A DNA stretch of 9,641 nucleotides from NCBI GenBank assembly GCA_903828025.1, contig CAIKKO010000134.1, forward strand, positions 1 through 9,641. Reading direction: 5' to 3'. Position numbers and translations under genes: made by a program. A model generated the notes under the pieces. It worked only from the letters and a program-made list of their open reading frames with translations, was not told where the DNA came from and did not search any database. This stretch comes from an uncultured Sphingomonadales bacterium (lineage in GTDB: Bacteria > Pseudomonadota > Alphaproteobacteria > Sphingomonadales > Sphingomonadaceae). This document shows, in pieces, positions 1 to 6,919 of the stretch; the first letter of the stretch is position 1, and each line of letters begins with the position of its first letter.

Positions 1-230
1 CTTCGGGCGCGGCAAAGTTTACCCGCCAGAACCATCCCAAAGCCTATTCACCCATAGACCAGCGCGTGGGGCCCGCGGGTTCCTGCACTGGAGGCTTTCG
101 TACGCAAGCGCCCGAAACCCTTCACAGAAATGGTCGTTCGCATCTGCGACGGCGAACGTCCGGTCCTGCTGAAAGCCGTCATCAAGCCCGGGAAGCCTCC
201 ACCGGCAGCTTCGTCCCAAGCCAAGCCCCC
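1..230. other. Left-edge stretch with no supported gene
   Basis: I find no convincing gene here. Several short reading frames are open on both strands, as expected in GC-rich DNA, but none has a good start, a ribosome site or a recognisable domain. The clearest structure is a perfect 7-bp inverted repeat (CGTTCGC at 135-141, GCGAACG at 152-158) with a 10-nt loop. The stretch could be a spacer, an interspersed repeat or the edge of an unrecognised element. The sequence alone does not decide. Confidence 0.4.
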
Positions 231-234
231 ACCC

Positions 235-275
235 AAAAAAAACGGCCCGAACCCGCGCTTGGCAGGTCCGGGCCG
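235..275 (-). terminator. Rho-independent terminator downstream of the minus-strand cheB-like gene
   Basis: Read on the minus strand, a GC-rich hairpin is followed at once by eight T residues (the A run at 235-242). The stem is CGGCCCG (243-249) against CGGGCCG (269-275). One mismatch (250/268) is followed by three more pairs (251-253 with 265-267), leaving an 11-nt loop. It starts about 40 nt past the stop codon of the minus-strand cheB-like gene and should end that transcript. Stem, loop and T tract are all directly visible. Confidence 0.88.
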
Positions 276-280
276 CAGGC

Positions 281-303
281 AGGCGTTCCGGGGGGAAACG
301 CCT
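281..303 (-). other. Small hairpin between the cheB-like stop codon and its terminator
   Basis: A perfect 7-bp inverted repeat, AGGCGTT (281-287) and AACGCCT (297-303), has a 9-nt loop and lies 12 bp past the stop codon of the cheB-like gene, just before the terminator hairpin. There is no T tract of its own. It may protect the 3' end of the mRNA, or it may be incidental. Confidence 0.4.
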
Positions 304-315
304 TGGGGGTACAGC

Positions 316-1344
316 TTATCCGATGCCGCAAGTGCCCAGCACGGCGGTGCCGAGTTCGCCGAGGCCGACTTCGCGGGCGGCGGCGTCGAGTTCGATCACG
401 GCGGTGGGCGCTTCGGGGACCATCGCGGTGGCGCGGTCCTGCACGAGGGTGTCTTGCCCGGCATCGCGCATCAGTTTGAGGCCGCGCGCGCCGTCGCTCC
501 CCATGCCGGTGAGCACGGTGCCCACCGCCGGCATCGCGCCGCGCGCGATCGAGCCGAACAGGAGGTTGGCGGAAGGCCGCGCGCCGTCGACCGGATCGCG
601 CGCCATCAGGCGCAGTTTTGGCGGCGGGCCGGGCTCGATCACCACATGGCGTTCCGGATCGGCGGCGATGTGGATCGTGCCCTGGGTCAGGCTCGCGCCA
701 TCCTTGGCCGCGCGCACGTTGCATTTGAGATCGGTGTCGAGCCGCTTGATGAACGTATCGACCACCATCGGTTCGGCCTGAAGGCACACCACGGTGGGCG
801 GGCAATTCTGCGGAAACTGGCCCAGGATCGTCGTCAGCGCGTCGATCCCGCCCATCGAGGCGCTGAACGCGGCAATGCGCCCGTTCCATTCGAACGGCGT
901 TTCGGTGAGCTTGTGTTCGGCACGTGGCTTCCGGTCGTTGACGTTGCTGTTGGCGGCGGCGAGCACGATCTTGCCGAGTTTGCCGACCGACTTGCTGAAC
1001 TGTTCGGGCGTGGCGCGCAGCGGCTTGGGAAAGCATTCGACCGCGCCAAGCTCATAGGCCTTGAGCGAGGTTTCGGTGCCCGCCTGCGTCAGGCTGGAGA
1101 GCATGACCACCGGCAGCGGATTGGTTTCCATGATCTCAGCGAGGAATTCGATCCCGCTCATCCCCGGCATCTCGACATCGAGCGTGATGACATTGGGCTT
1201 GAGCTCGGCAATCTGATCGCGCGCGGCGTTGGCACTGGCTGCCACGCCAACCACACGGACGTTCTTGGCCTCGTCGAGAATGTCGGAAAACAGCGCGCGC
1301 ATGGCGGCGGAATCGTCGACCACGAGAACCCGGGCTTCGTGCAT
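316..1344 (-). CDS. cheB: CheB-like response regulator with degenerate methylesterase domain
   Basis: 342-residue protein with CheB architecture: an N-terminal receiver (about 1-120), a linker, and a C-terminal CheB methylesterase fold (about 155-340). The receiver looks functional: Asp10, Asp11, phospho-acceptor Asp56 (LDVEMPGM), Ser83 and Lys107. In the esterase domain the nucleophile Ser163 (SASMGG) and Asp284 (LTGMGSDGA) remain. The catalytic His, 26 residues after the Ser in E. coli CheB and in the second CheB here, is Gln189 (codon CAG). The usual CVFGMP loop reads AMVPEAP. I chose the ATG at 1344 because the receiver starts there and AGGAAGG lies 11 nt upstream; an in-frame TTG at 1380 would add 12 residues. 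The gene is divergent from the che operon and has its own terminator. Fold assignment is firm. Loss of esterase or deamidase activity is inferred. Confidence 0.92.
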   Translation of the reverse strand: MHEARVLVVDDSAAMRALFSDILDEAKNVRVVGVAASANAARDQIAELKPNVITLDVEMPGMSGIEFLAEIMETNPLPVVMLSSLTQAGTETSLKAYELGAVECFPKPLRATPEQFSKSVGKLGKIVLAAANSNVNDRKPRAEHKLTETPFEWNGRIAAFSASMGGIDALTTILGQFPQNCPPTVVCLQAEPMVVDTFIKRLDTDLKCNVRAAKDGASLTQGTIHIAADPERHVVIEPGPPPKLRLMARDPVDGARPSANLLFGSIARGAMPAVGTVLTGMGSDGARGLKLMRDAGQDTLVQDRATAMVPEAPTAVIELDAAAREVGLGELGTAVLGTCGIG

Positions 1345-1543
1345 GGGGAGGCTGACCTTCCTGTTGGTGGCACCATTCAATAGCGCCGGTCAGGCGGTGT
1401 TAACCGGATGCTCCCCAGCAAATCCTCCTCGGCGACATAGGTATCTCACCATAAGTCCGGGGCAAGCCGACCTTTGCTGCTTTCCGCCTAAGCCTTGGCG
1501 GACACGGTGCCTCGTGAGGAGGGCCAGCGAGGGAACAGCCTGC
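1345..1543. promoter_or_regulatory. Divergent intergenic region, presumed to carry promoters for both directions
   Basis: This 199-bp gap separates the minus-strand cheB-like gene from the plus-strand operon, so promoters for both presumably lie here. I could not identify a convincing -35/-10, sigma-28 or sigma-54 site. A small inverted repeat, CCGCC (1484-1488) and GGCGG (1497-1501), may form a hairpin in the operon leader. GAGGG at 1529-1533 is a plausible ribosome site 10 nt before the first operon start. The promoter role is inferred from layout only. Confidence 0.45.
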
Positions 1544-1819
1544 ATGCCAACCATCACCTTGCCCCCCCGGTGCGACCGGGCCGCAGCCGAAGCGCTGCTT
1601 CCGGAAATGGTCGCGGCGCTGGGCTCGGGCGCGCTGCATATCAATGCCCGCGATTGCACGCAGATCGGCCAGGTCATGCTGCAATTGCTCGTCAGCGCGC
1701 GGCGCACCGGCGATGGCGCGGTGATCGAACCCTCGCAGGCCCTGCGCGAAACCGCCCGCCAGCTTGGGCTCGAGGCCGAACTGTTCGATGCGCAAGTGTT
1801 CGGGGGGAGCGCGGCATGA
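1544..1819 (+). CDS. STAS-domain protein, first gene of the che operon (CheS-like candidate)
   Basis: 91-residue protein that fits a single STAS (anti-anti-sigma-like) domain in length and in its alternating strand/helix pattern. The core is a strand ending INARD followed by a helix, CTQIGQVMLQLLVSARR. Classic STAS proteins carry Asp-Ser-Ser-Gly at this turn, with the second Ser phosphorylated. Here it reads Asp37-Cys38-Thr39-Gln40, so Thr39 is the only candidate acceptor. The start ATG at 1544 has GAGGG 10 nt upstream, and the stop overlaps the cheA start by 4 bp (ATGA), implying translational coupling with CheA. In Sinorhizobium meliloti, as I recall, the small STAS-type CheS binds CheA and speeds dephosphorylation of the CheY1 phosphate sink. 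Position and size suggest a similar partner here. That function is inferred, and the domain call is moderately sure. Confidence 0.75.
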   Translation: MPTITLPPRCDRAAAEALLPEMVAALGSGALHINARDCTQIGQVMLQLLVSARRTGDGAVIEPSQALRETARQLGLEAELFDAQVFGGSAA

Positions 1820-3984
1820 CGACAGAGGAAATCCAGGCCATCTTCTTCGCCGAATGCGAAGAATCGCTCGCCGCCGCCGAAGCCGGCCTTGCCGCCTGCA
1901 AGGCGGGCACACAGGATGCCGATACGGTTAACGCGGTGTTCCGCGGGGTGCACTCGATCAAGGGCGGCGCGGGGGCGTTCGGCTATGTCGAGCTCCAGGC
2001 CTTTACCCATATTTTCGAAACGCTGCTCTCCGATGTGCGCGAAGAAACCGTGCCGCTGACCCCGGCGCTGATCGACCTGCTGCTGCGGGCGCTCGATACG
2101 CTGAGCGACCATGTCACCGCCGCGCGCGGACAAGGCGATGTGCCCGACGACGTGGCGCTGCTGGCCGAACTCACGGCGGCGCAGGCCGCCAATGCGGGCA
2201 GCCCTGCACCTGTAGCCACGCCCGTAGCCGCGCCCGAAGCGGTGCACGCGCCCGAGATCGTAGCTGATGCGGGCGATGCAGGTGATCCGTTCGATCTCGA
2301 CGCGATGCTCGATGATATTGCCGGCGCGATGGATGCGCCGAAGGCGGATGAACCGGCCGCCCCGGCCTGGCTGTTCAAGGTCCGCCCCCACGCCGGTGCG
2401 ATGCGCAATGGCGGCGAGCCGCTGCTGCTGCTGCGCGAACTCGCTGCGCTCGGCGCGCGCTGCATGGAATGCGATTGCAGCGCGGTGCCCCCGCTTGATA
2501 CGCTCGATCCCGGCACCGGCTATCTCGGCTGGAGCTTCGCGCTCGACGCCGATGTCAGCGAAGCTTCGGCGCGCGAGATCTTCGATTTCGTCGGTGACGA
2601 ATGCGGACTGGCCGTGGGCGCCGATACGCCGATCCCGGCGGTCCGCGCCGCGCCGCCACCAGCGCAAGCCGCGCCCTCCGCCACCACTGCGCCGTCTGCC
2701 ACCCCCGCGCCAGACGCGCCCCAAACCAGCACCGCGCCCGCCCAAGCTGCAGCGCCGCCTGCCCCCCCTGCGCCGGGCCAGTCGATCCGCATCGAACTGG
2801 GCAAGCTCGACAAGCTGATCGACGCCGTGGGCGAACTCGTGATCGCGCAGGCAATGATGGCGCAGCGCCTCGCGGGTGATGGTCTGGCGGTGAAGGAAGA
2901 GCTCACCGTGCTGGAAGGCCTGACCCGCGATATCCAGGAATCGGCGATGTCGATCCGCGCGCAGCCGATCGGATCGGTGTTCAGCCGCGTGCCGCGCATC
3001 TTGCGCGAACTGACCACATCGACCGGCAAGCATGTCCGCCTCGAAGTTTCGGGCGAGAGCACCGAACTCGACAAGACGGTGATCGAACGGCTGGGCGAGC
3101 CGCTGACGCACCTGATCCGCAACGCGGTCGATCACGGCATCGAAAGCGCCGAGGCGCGCATTGCCGCAGGCAAGCCCGCAGAAGGCACACTGACACTTTC
3201 GGCAGAGCACCGCTCGGGCCGCATCCTCATCCGCATTGGCGACGACGGCGCTGGCATCAACCGCGAGCGCGTGCTGGCCAAGGCGGTCGAGAAGGGCCTT
3301 GTCGCCCCCGATGCGCAGCTCTCCAAGGAAGAAATCGACCACCTGATTTTCGCGCCCGGCTTTTCGACCGCCGCGCAAATCACCAATGTTTCGGGCCGCG
3401 GGGTCGGTATGGACGTGGTCCGCCAGAACGTGAAGGAGCTGGGCGGGCGCATCACCATCGACAGCGAACCCGGCACGGGCACGACGTTCACGCTCACGCT
3501 GCCGCTGACTCTCGCGATCTCGGACGGCATGGTCGTCAATGTCGGCGATCAGACGCTGGTCGTGCCGCTCGCCAATGTCGTCGAAAGCCTGCGCCCGGCC
3601 CAGTCCGAAGTGCAGGGCCTGGGCGCGCACCGCGCCATGATCAACGTGCGCGGCCGGTTCATTCCGGTGCTGCCGCTGCATGAAGCGGTCGGCGCGCAAG
3701 GCGCGATCCAGAACGCGCATGAAGGCGTGCTGATCGTGGTCGAGACCGAAGGCGCAGGCCGCGCCGCGCTGCTGGTCGATGCCATCTGCGATCAGCGCCA
3801 GGTCGTGATCAAGAGCCTCGACACGCATTACCGCTCGGTGGAAGGCGTATCGGGTGCGACCATTCTGGGCGATGGCATGGTGGCGCTGATCGTCGATGTC
3901 GACAGCCTCGTCGCGCGCACGCTGGCAAGTCAGACATTGGCCAGCCAGACTTTAGCAGGCCAGACTTTGGCAGAAGCCGCATGA
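1816..3984 (+). CDS. cheA: Chemotaxis histidine kinase CheA
   Basis: 722-residue sensor kinase of the chemoreceptor array. It autophosphorylates on His and passes phosphate to CheY and CheB. Domains in order: P1 Hpt (about 1-110) with phospho-site His46 in HSIKGGAG; Ala/Pro-rich linker; P2-type response-regulator docking domain (about 184-270, starting AWLFKVRPH); a second long Pro/Ala linker; P3 dimerisation (about 323-385, GKLDKLIDAVGELVIAQ); P4 ATPase with N box HLIRNAVDHG (His432, Asn436), G1 box DDGAG (476-480) and G2 box GRGVGMD (527-533); and P5 CheW-like domain (about 563-700). All kinase motifs are intact. The last 21 residues form a TLASQ-type pentapeptide repeat. The ATG at 1816 overlaps the STAS stop; an upstream in-frame extension is unlikely because it would run through the STAS gene. 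The stop overlaps the cheR start by 4 bp. Confidence 0.97.
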   Translation: MTTEEIQAIFFAECEESLAAAEAGLAACKAGTQDADTVNAVFRGVHSIKGGAGAFGYVELQAFTHIFETLLSDVREETVPLTPALIDLLLRALDTLSDHVTAARGQGDVPDDVALLAELTAAQAANAGSPAPVATPVAAPEAVHAPEIVADAGDAGDPFDLDAMLDDIAGAMDAPKADEPAAPAWLFKVRPHAGAMRNGGEPLLLLRELAALGARCMECDCSAVPPLDTLDPGTGYLGWSFALDADVSEASAREIFDFVGDECGLAVGADTPIPAVRAAPPPAQAAPSATTAPSATPAPDAPQTSTAPAQAAAPPAPPAPGQSIRIELGKLDKLIDAVGELVIAQAMMAQRLAGDGLAVKEELTVLEGLTRDIQESAMSIRAQPIGSVFSRVPRILRELTTSTGKHVRLEVSGESTELDKTVIERLGEPLTHLIRNAVDHGIESAEARIAAGKPAEGTLTLSAEHRSGRILIRIGDDGAGINRERVLAKAVEKGLVAPDAQLSKEEIDHLIFAPGFSTAAQITNVSGRGVGMDVVRQNVKELGGRITIDSEPGTGTTFTLTLPLTLAISDGMVVNVGDQTLVVPLANVVESLRPAQSEVQGLGAHRAMINVRGRFIPVLPLHEAVGAQGAIQNAHEGVLIVVETEGAGRAALLVDAICDQRQVVIKSLDTHYRSVEGVSGATILGDGMVALIVDVDSLVARTLASQTLASQTLAGQTLAEAA
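3919..3978 (+). repeat. Degenerate 15-bp tandem repeat encoding the CheA C-terminal tail
   Basis: Four consecutive 15-bp units (3919-3933, 3934-3948, 3949-3963, 3964-3978) encode TLASQ, TLASQ, TLAGQ and TLAEA. They lie after the CheW-like P5 domain, immediately before the stop codon. Codons have drifted between units (ACG/ACA/ACT for Thr; CTG/TTG/TTA for Leu), while the first two peptides stay identical. This suggests an old duplication kept at the protein level. TTA and ACT look uncommon against the surrounding gene. Confidence 0.85.
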
Positions 3985-4856
3985 GCACCGCCATTGCCGC
4001 CCCCGAAACGCTGCCCGGGATCAGCCCCGGCATCTACAGCGCGCAGGACTTCGCCGCCGTGAGCGAAATCGCACACCGCGAGGCAGGGATCGTGCTCGCC
4101 GAAGGCAAGGCCATGCTGGTCTATTCGCGGCTCGCCCCGCTGGTGCGCGATTCCGGCTGCGCCACGTTCGGCTCCTATATCCTGCGCATTCGCGAGGACG
4201 CCGCCGAGCGCAATCGCGCGATCATGGCGCTGACCACCAACCACACCTTCTTCTACCGCGAGGCGCACCACTTCGCGCATTTTGCCGAAACCGTCCGGCC
4301 CGGCATGATCGCCCGGCTGGCTCGGGGCGAAAAGGCGCGGTTGTGGTCGGCCGGCAGCTCGAGCGGCGAGGAGACCTGGTCGCTGCTGATGACCCTGCTC
4401 GGCCCTGATCGCGCCGCCGGTGAGCGGATTGCCCACGGCGACGTGCGCCTGCTCGGCAGCGACATCGCCGCGCACGCCCTGCGCAAGGCCGAAGCCGCGC
4501 GCTACCGCGCCGAAGATCTCAAGCCCGTGCCGGAAGCGCTCACCCGCGCCTGGGCCGCGCCTTTGCCGGGCAGCGATGACATGGAAATCGCGCCCACCGT
4601 TCGCGCGATGGCCCGGTTCCGCACGCTCAATCTGCTGGGCCAGTGGCCGATGCAGGGCAAGTTCGACGTGATCTTCTGCCGCAATGTGATGATCTATTTC
4701 GATAATCCCACCAAGGAACGGCTGGTCGCGCGGTTTGCCGATGCGCTGGTGCCGGGTGGCTGGCTCTATGTCGGCCATAGCGAGCGCGTCACCGGCCAGG
4801 CGTTGCAGACGCTCACGTCGGCGGGCCCCACCATCTATCGTCGGAGCGAGGCATGA
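3981..4856 (+). CDS. cheR: Chemotaxis protein methyltransferase CheR
   Basis: 291-residue SAM-dependent methyltransferase that methylates glutamates on chemoreceptors, opposing CheB. The N-terminal helical domain (about 18-95) ends in the family signature LTTNHTFFYRE, with Arg93 the residue expected near the catalytic site. The Rossmann domain carries the SAM-binding turn WSAGSSSGEE (122-131), the acidic GSDIA segment, and the FCRNVMIYFD motif (232-241). The C-terminal VGHSE is also typical. The AGCSTGEE turn usually seen is AGSSSGEE here, a mild change. The ATG overlaps the cheA stop and the stop overlaps the next cheB start, both as ATGA, so expression is probably coupled. No TPR extension is present. 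Confidence 0.96.
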   Translation: MSTAIAAPETLPGISPGIYSAQDFAAVSEIAHREAGIVLAEGKAMLVYSRLAPLVRDSGCATFGSYILRIREDAAERNRAIMALTTNHTFFYREAHHFAHFAETVRPGMIARLARGEKARLWSAGSSSGEETWSLLMTLLGPDRAAGERIAHGDVRLLGSDIAAHALRKAEAARYRAEDLKPVPEALTRAWAAPLPGSDDMEIAPTVRAMARFRTLNLLGQWPMQGKFDVIFCRNVMIYFDNPTKERLVARFADALVPGGWLYVGHSERVTGQALQTLTSAGPTIYRRSEA

Positions 4857-5911
4857 GCAGCCCCAGGAAACCCATCCGCCTCGTGATCGTCGATGATTCG
4901 CCGACGATGCGCGCCATTCTTCAAGCCCGCTTCGAACGCGAGGACGACATCACCGTCGTCGGTGCCGCTGCCGATGCGCAGCAAGGCCGCCAGATGATCC
5001 GCGAGCTGGACCCCGATGTCGTCACGCTCGATGTCGAGATGCCGGGCATGAACGGGCTCGATTTTCTCGAGAAGATCATGCAGCTGCGCCCCACGCCGGT
5101 GATCGTGGTCTCGGGTTCCACGCAGGAGGGCGCGGAAGCGACCGCCCGGGCGCTCGCGCTGGGTGCTGTCGGTTGCTATGCCAAGAATGATCGCGGCGGC
5201 AGTCTCGCCATCGACGATAGCGGGCGGCTCGCCGATCTGGTCCGCGATGCCGCCAAAGTGCGCTTCGTCACCCGCACCGCGCCCCCGGTTGCGACCCCGC
5301 CGCGCACCTCCACGGCCCCGCGCAGCCCCGGTTTGGTGGAGCGCCCGCGCCTGATCGCCATCGGTTCGTCGACCGGCGGAGTGGAAGCGCTGCAGGTTTT
5401 GCTCGGCGGTTTTCCGGCCGATTGCCCGCCGACGCTGGTCGTGCAGCATATCTCGTCGCGCTTTGCCCCGGCGGTCGCGCGCACGCTCGATCAATCCTGC
5501 CCGCCGCGCATTCTGATCGCCGAGCCCGATATGCCGCTGCGCGATGGCCATGTGTATATCGCGCCGGGCGATGACCGGCACCTCACCGTCGCGGGCAAGA
5601 CCGGCATGCTGCACCAGCGCCTGCGCCGGGGCGATCCGGTTTCCGGCCACTTGCCCAGCGTCGACATGCTGTTCCACTCGGTCGCCGAACTGATCGGCGC
5701 GCAGGCGGTGGGCATTCTCCTCACCGGCATGGGCAGCGACGGGGCCGAAGGTCTGCTGGCCATGGCCCAATCGGGCGCGCGCACCATCGCGCAGGACGAG
5801 GCGACCTGCACCGTGTTCGGCATGCCGCGCGCGGCCATTGCGCTTGGCGCGGCGGGCGTAGTCGCTCCCATCGGCACGATTGCCCGCCACGCCTTCAGCA
5901 AGGCGGCCTGA
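4853..5911 (+). CDS. cheB: Chemotaxis response regulator methylesterase CheB (canonical copy)
   Basis: 352-residue protein-glutamate methylesterase/glutamine deamidase that removes methyl groups from receptors and gives negative feedback when phosphorylated by CheA. The receiver (about 8-130) has Asp14, Asp15, phospho-Asp60 (LDVEMPGM), Ser87 and Lys111. A Pro/Thr-rich linker (about 143-162) follows. The esterase domain has a complete triad: Ser173 in GSSTGG, His199 in VVQHIS and Asp296 in LTGMGSDGA. The VFGMPRAAI loop is also present. It overlaps cheR by 4 bp, the usual cheR-cheB coupling. It shares the FPxxCPPT segment and overall plan with the divergent cheB-like gene, so the two are paralogues, but only this copy keeps the catalytic His. 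Confidence 0.97.
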   Translation: MSSPRKPIRLVIVDDSPTMRAILQARFEREDDITVVGAAADAQQGRQMIRELDPDVVTLDVEMPGMNGLDFLEKIMQLRPTPVIVVSGSTQEGAEATARALALGAVGCYAKNDRGGSLAIDDSGRLADLVRDAAKVRFVTRTAPPVATPPRTSTAPRSPGLVERPRLIAIGSSTGGVEALQVLLGGFPADCPPTLVVQHISSRFAPAVARTLDQSCPPRILIAEPDMPLRDGHVYIAPGDDRHLTVAGKTGMLHQRLRRGDPVSGHLPSVDMLFHSVAELIGAQAVGILLTGMGSDGAEGLLAMAQSGARTIAQDEATCTVFGMPRAAIALGAAGVVAPIGTIARHAFSKAA

Positions 5912-5915
5912 CGCC

Positions 5916-6479
5916 ATGTTCGAAAGCCGCATTGTCGCCGCACCGGAGCGCGCGATCGAGCGTGTCACGGTCATGCAGGGGCAGGCCCTGGTCGATGGGG
6001 AGCCGCATATCGAGTTCTCCACCGTGCTGGGCAGCTGCGTGGCCACCTGCCTCTACGATCCCGAAGTGCGGATCGGGGGCATGAACCACTTCCTGCTGTC
6101 CGAACCGCCCGCAGGTCTGGCCGCCAAGACCGCCGTGGATGAGCACTACGGCGTCTATCTGATGGAGCTGCTCGTCAACCAGATGCTGGCCCGCGGCGCG
6201 CGCAAATCGCGGCTCAAGGCGCATCTGTATGGCGGTGCCAACGTCAATCGCAACATGATGCGCATCGGTTCGGCCAATGCCGAATTCGCGCAGGCGTTCC
6301 TGCGCCGCGAAGGCATTGCCCTGATGCGCGAGGATCTTGGCGGCACCTGTGCGCGCCGGGTCGATTTCCGCCCTGCTTCCGGCCAGATCCGCTTCCGGAC
6401 GGTCGAGGACCGCCTTGCCCCACCCGTCCAACCCACCACCCGTCCGGCGCGTGCGTCTGGCGATGTCGAACTGTTCTGA
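5916..6479 (+). CDS. cheD: Chemoreceptor glutamine deamidase CheD
   Basis: 187-residue CheD-family deamidase that converts receptor glutamines to glutamates. The catalytic Cys41 is in STVLGSCV, and the partner His58 in GGMNHF lies 17 residues later, the same spacing as Cys27/His44 of Thermotoga maritima CheD as I recall it. The third active-site position, Thr in that enzyme, aligns with Ser35 here. The HLYGGANV segment further on is also typical. The C-terminal 25 residues are Pro/Arg-rich and probably flexible. I chose the ATG at 5916, with AAGGCGG 9 nt upstream and a 4-bp gap after cheB. An in-frame TTG at 5880 would overlap cheB and adds no conserved sequence. No CheC is visible to regulate it. 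Confidence 0.94.
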   Translation: MFESRIVAAPERAIERVTVMQGQALVDGEPHIEFSTVLGSCVATCLYDPEVRIGGMNHFLLSEPPAGLAAKTAVDEHYGVYLMELLVNQMLARGARKSRLKAHLYGGANVNRNMMRIGSANAEFAQAFLRREGIALMREDLGGTCARRVDFRPASGQIRFRTVEDRLAPPVQPTTRPARASGDVELF

Positions 6480-6499
6480 TTGGAAAAGCGAGCCTGAGC

Positions 6500-6871
6500 A
6501 TGACCACTGTAACCCGAATACTGACCGTCGACGACAGCCCGAGCATGCGAGCGCTGCTCAACCACGCCTTGTCCACGCAAGGCTTCGAAGTCGCTCAGGC
6601 CGAGGACGGCCTTGCCGCGCTCGACTGGCTGGCCCTGAATGAGGTCGATGTCGTCATCACCGACATCAACATGCCGCGGCTCGATGGCTTCGGCCTGATC
6701 GAGCGGCTGCGCGAAGGCAGCCGCCACCGCGACCGCCCGATCCTTGTGCTCACCACCGAAAGTTCGGACGAGAAGAAGGCCCGCGCGCGGGAGGCCGGGG
6801 CGACCGGCTGGATCGTCAAGCCGTTCGATGCCGCCAAGCTCGTCGCCGCAGTGCGCCGGGTCGCGCACTGA
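6500..6871 (+). CDS. cheY: Chemotaxis response regulator CheY
   Basis: 123-residue stand-alone receiver domain with no output domain, so it is the diffusible signal (or a phosphate sink) made active by CheA. The full active site is visible: Asp11-Asp12 (VDDSPSM), phospho-acceptor Asp55 (ITDINMP), Thr85 (LTTES) and Lys107 (VKPF). The aromatic switch position is Trp104 rather than the Tyr106 of E. coli CheY. It starts 21 bp after cheD with GGAAAAG upstream. Many alphaproteobacteria have several CheY proteins with split motor and sink roles. Only one is in this window, so its exact role cannot be assigned. Confidence 0.95.
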   Translation: MTTVTRILTVDDSPSMRALLNHALSTQGFEVAQAEDGLAALDWLALNEVDVVITDINMPRLDGFGLIERLREGSRHRDRPILVLTTESSDEKKARAREAGATGWIVKPFDAAKLVAAVRRVAH

Positions 6872-6919
6872 TTTTCCCATCGGCCAATTGGTCCGGGCAA
6901 CGTTTCAGGAGTTTCCACG

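Noticed and set aside
130..1383. 417-codon plus-strand open frame opposite the cheB-like gene
   Set aside because: It is antisense to a gene with clear CheB motifs. Its translation is Arg/His/Gly-rich with no domain, as expected from GC-rich codon bias.
1368..1383. TGGCAC as a possible sigma-54 -24 element in the divergent gap
   Set aside because: Five bases later the sequence is AATAG, not a TTGC-type -12 element, so the match fails.
1390..3828. 812-codon minus-strand open frame opposite cheA
   Set aside because: CheA on the plus strand has every kinase motif. The antisense translation is low-complexity (Arg, Gly, Ala) with no recognisable fold.
3930..4778. 282-codon minus-strand open frame opposite cheR
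   Set aside because: CheR motifs are complete on the plus strand. The opposite frame is a composition artefact.
4835..6046. 403-codon minus-strand open frame opposite cheB
   Set aside because: CheB with an intact triad is on the plus strand. The opposite frame shows no conserved motif.
6883..6890. CCAATTGG palindrome between cheY and cheW as an operator
   Set aside because: Only 8 bp are symmetric and the flanks do not extend the symmetry. An 8-bp palindrome is weak evidence alone.
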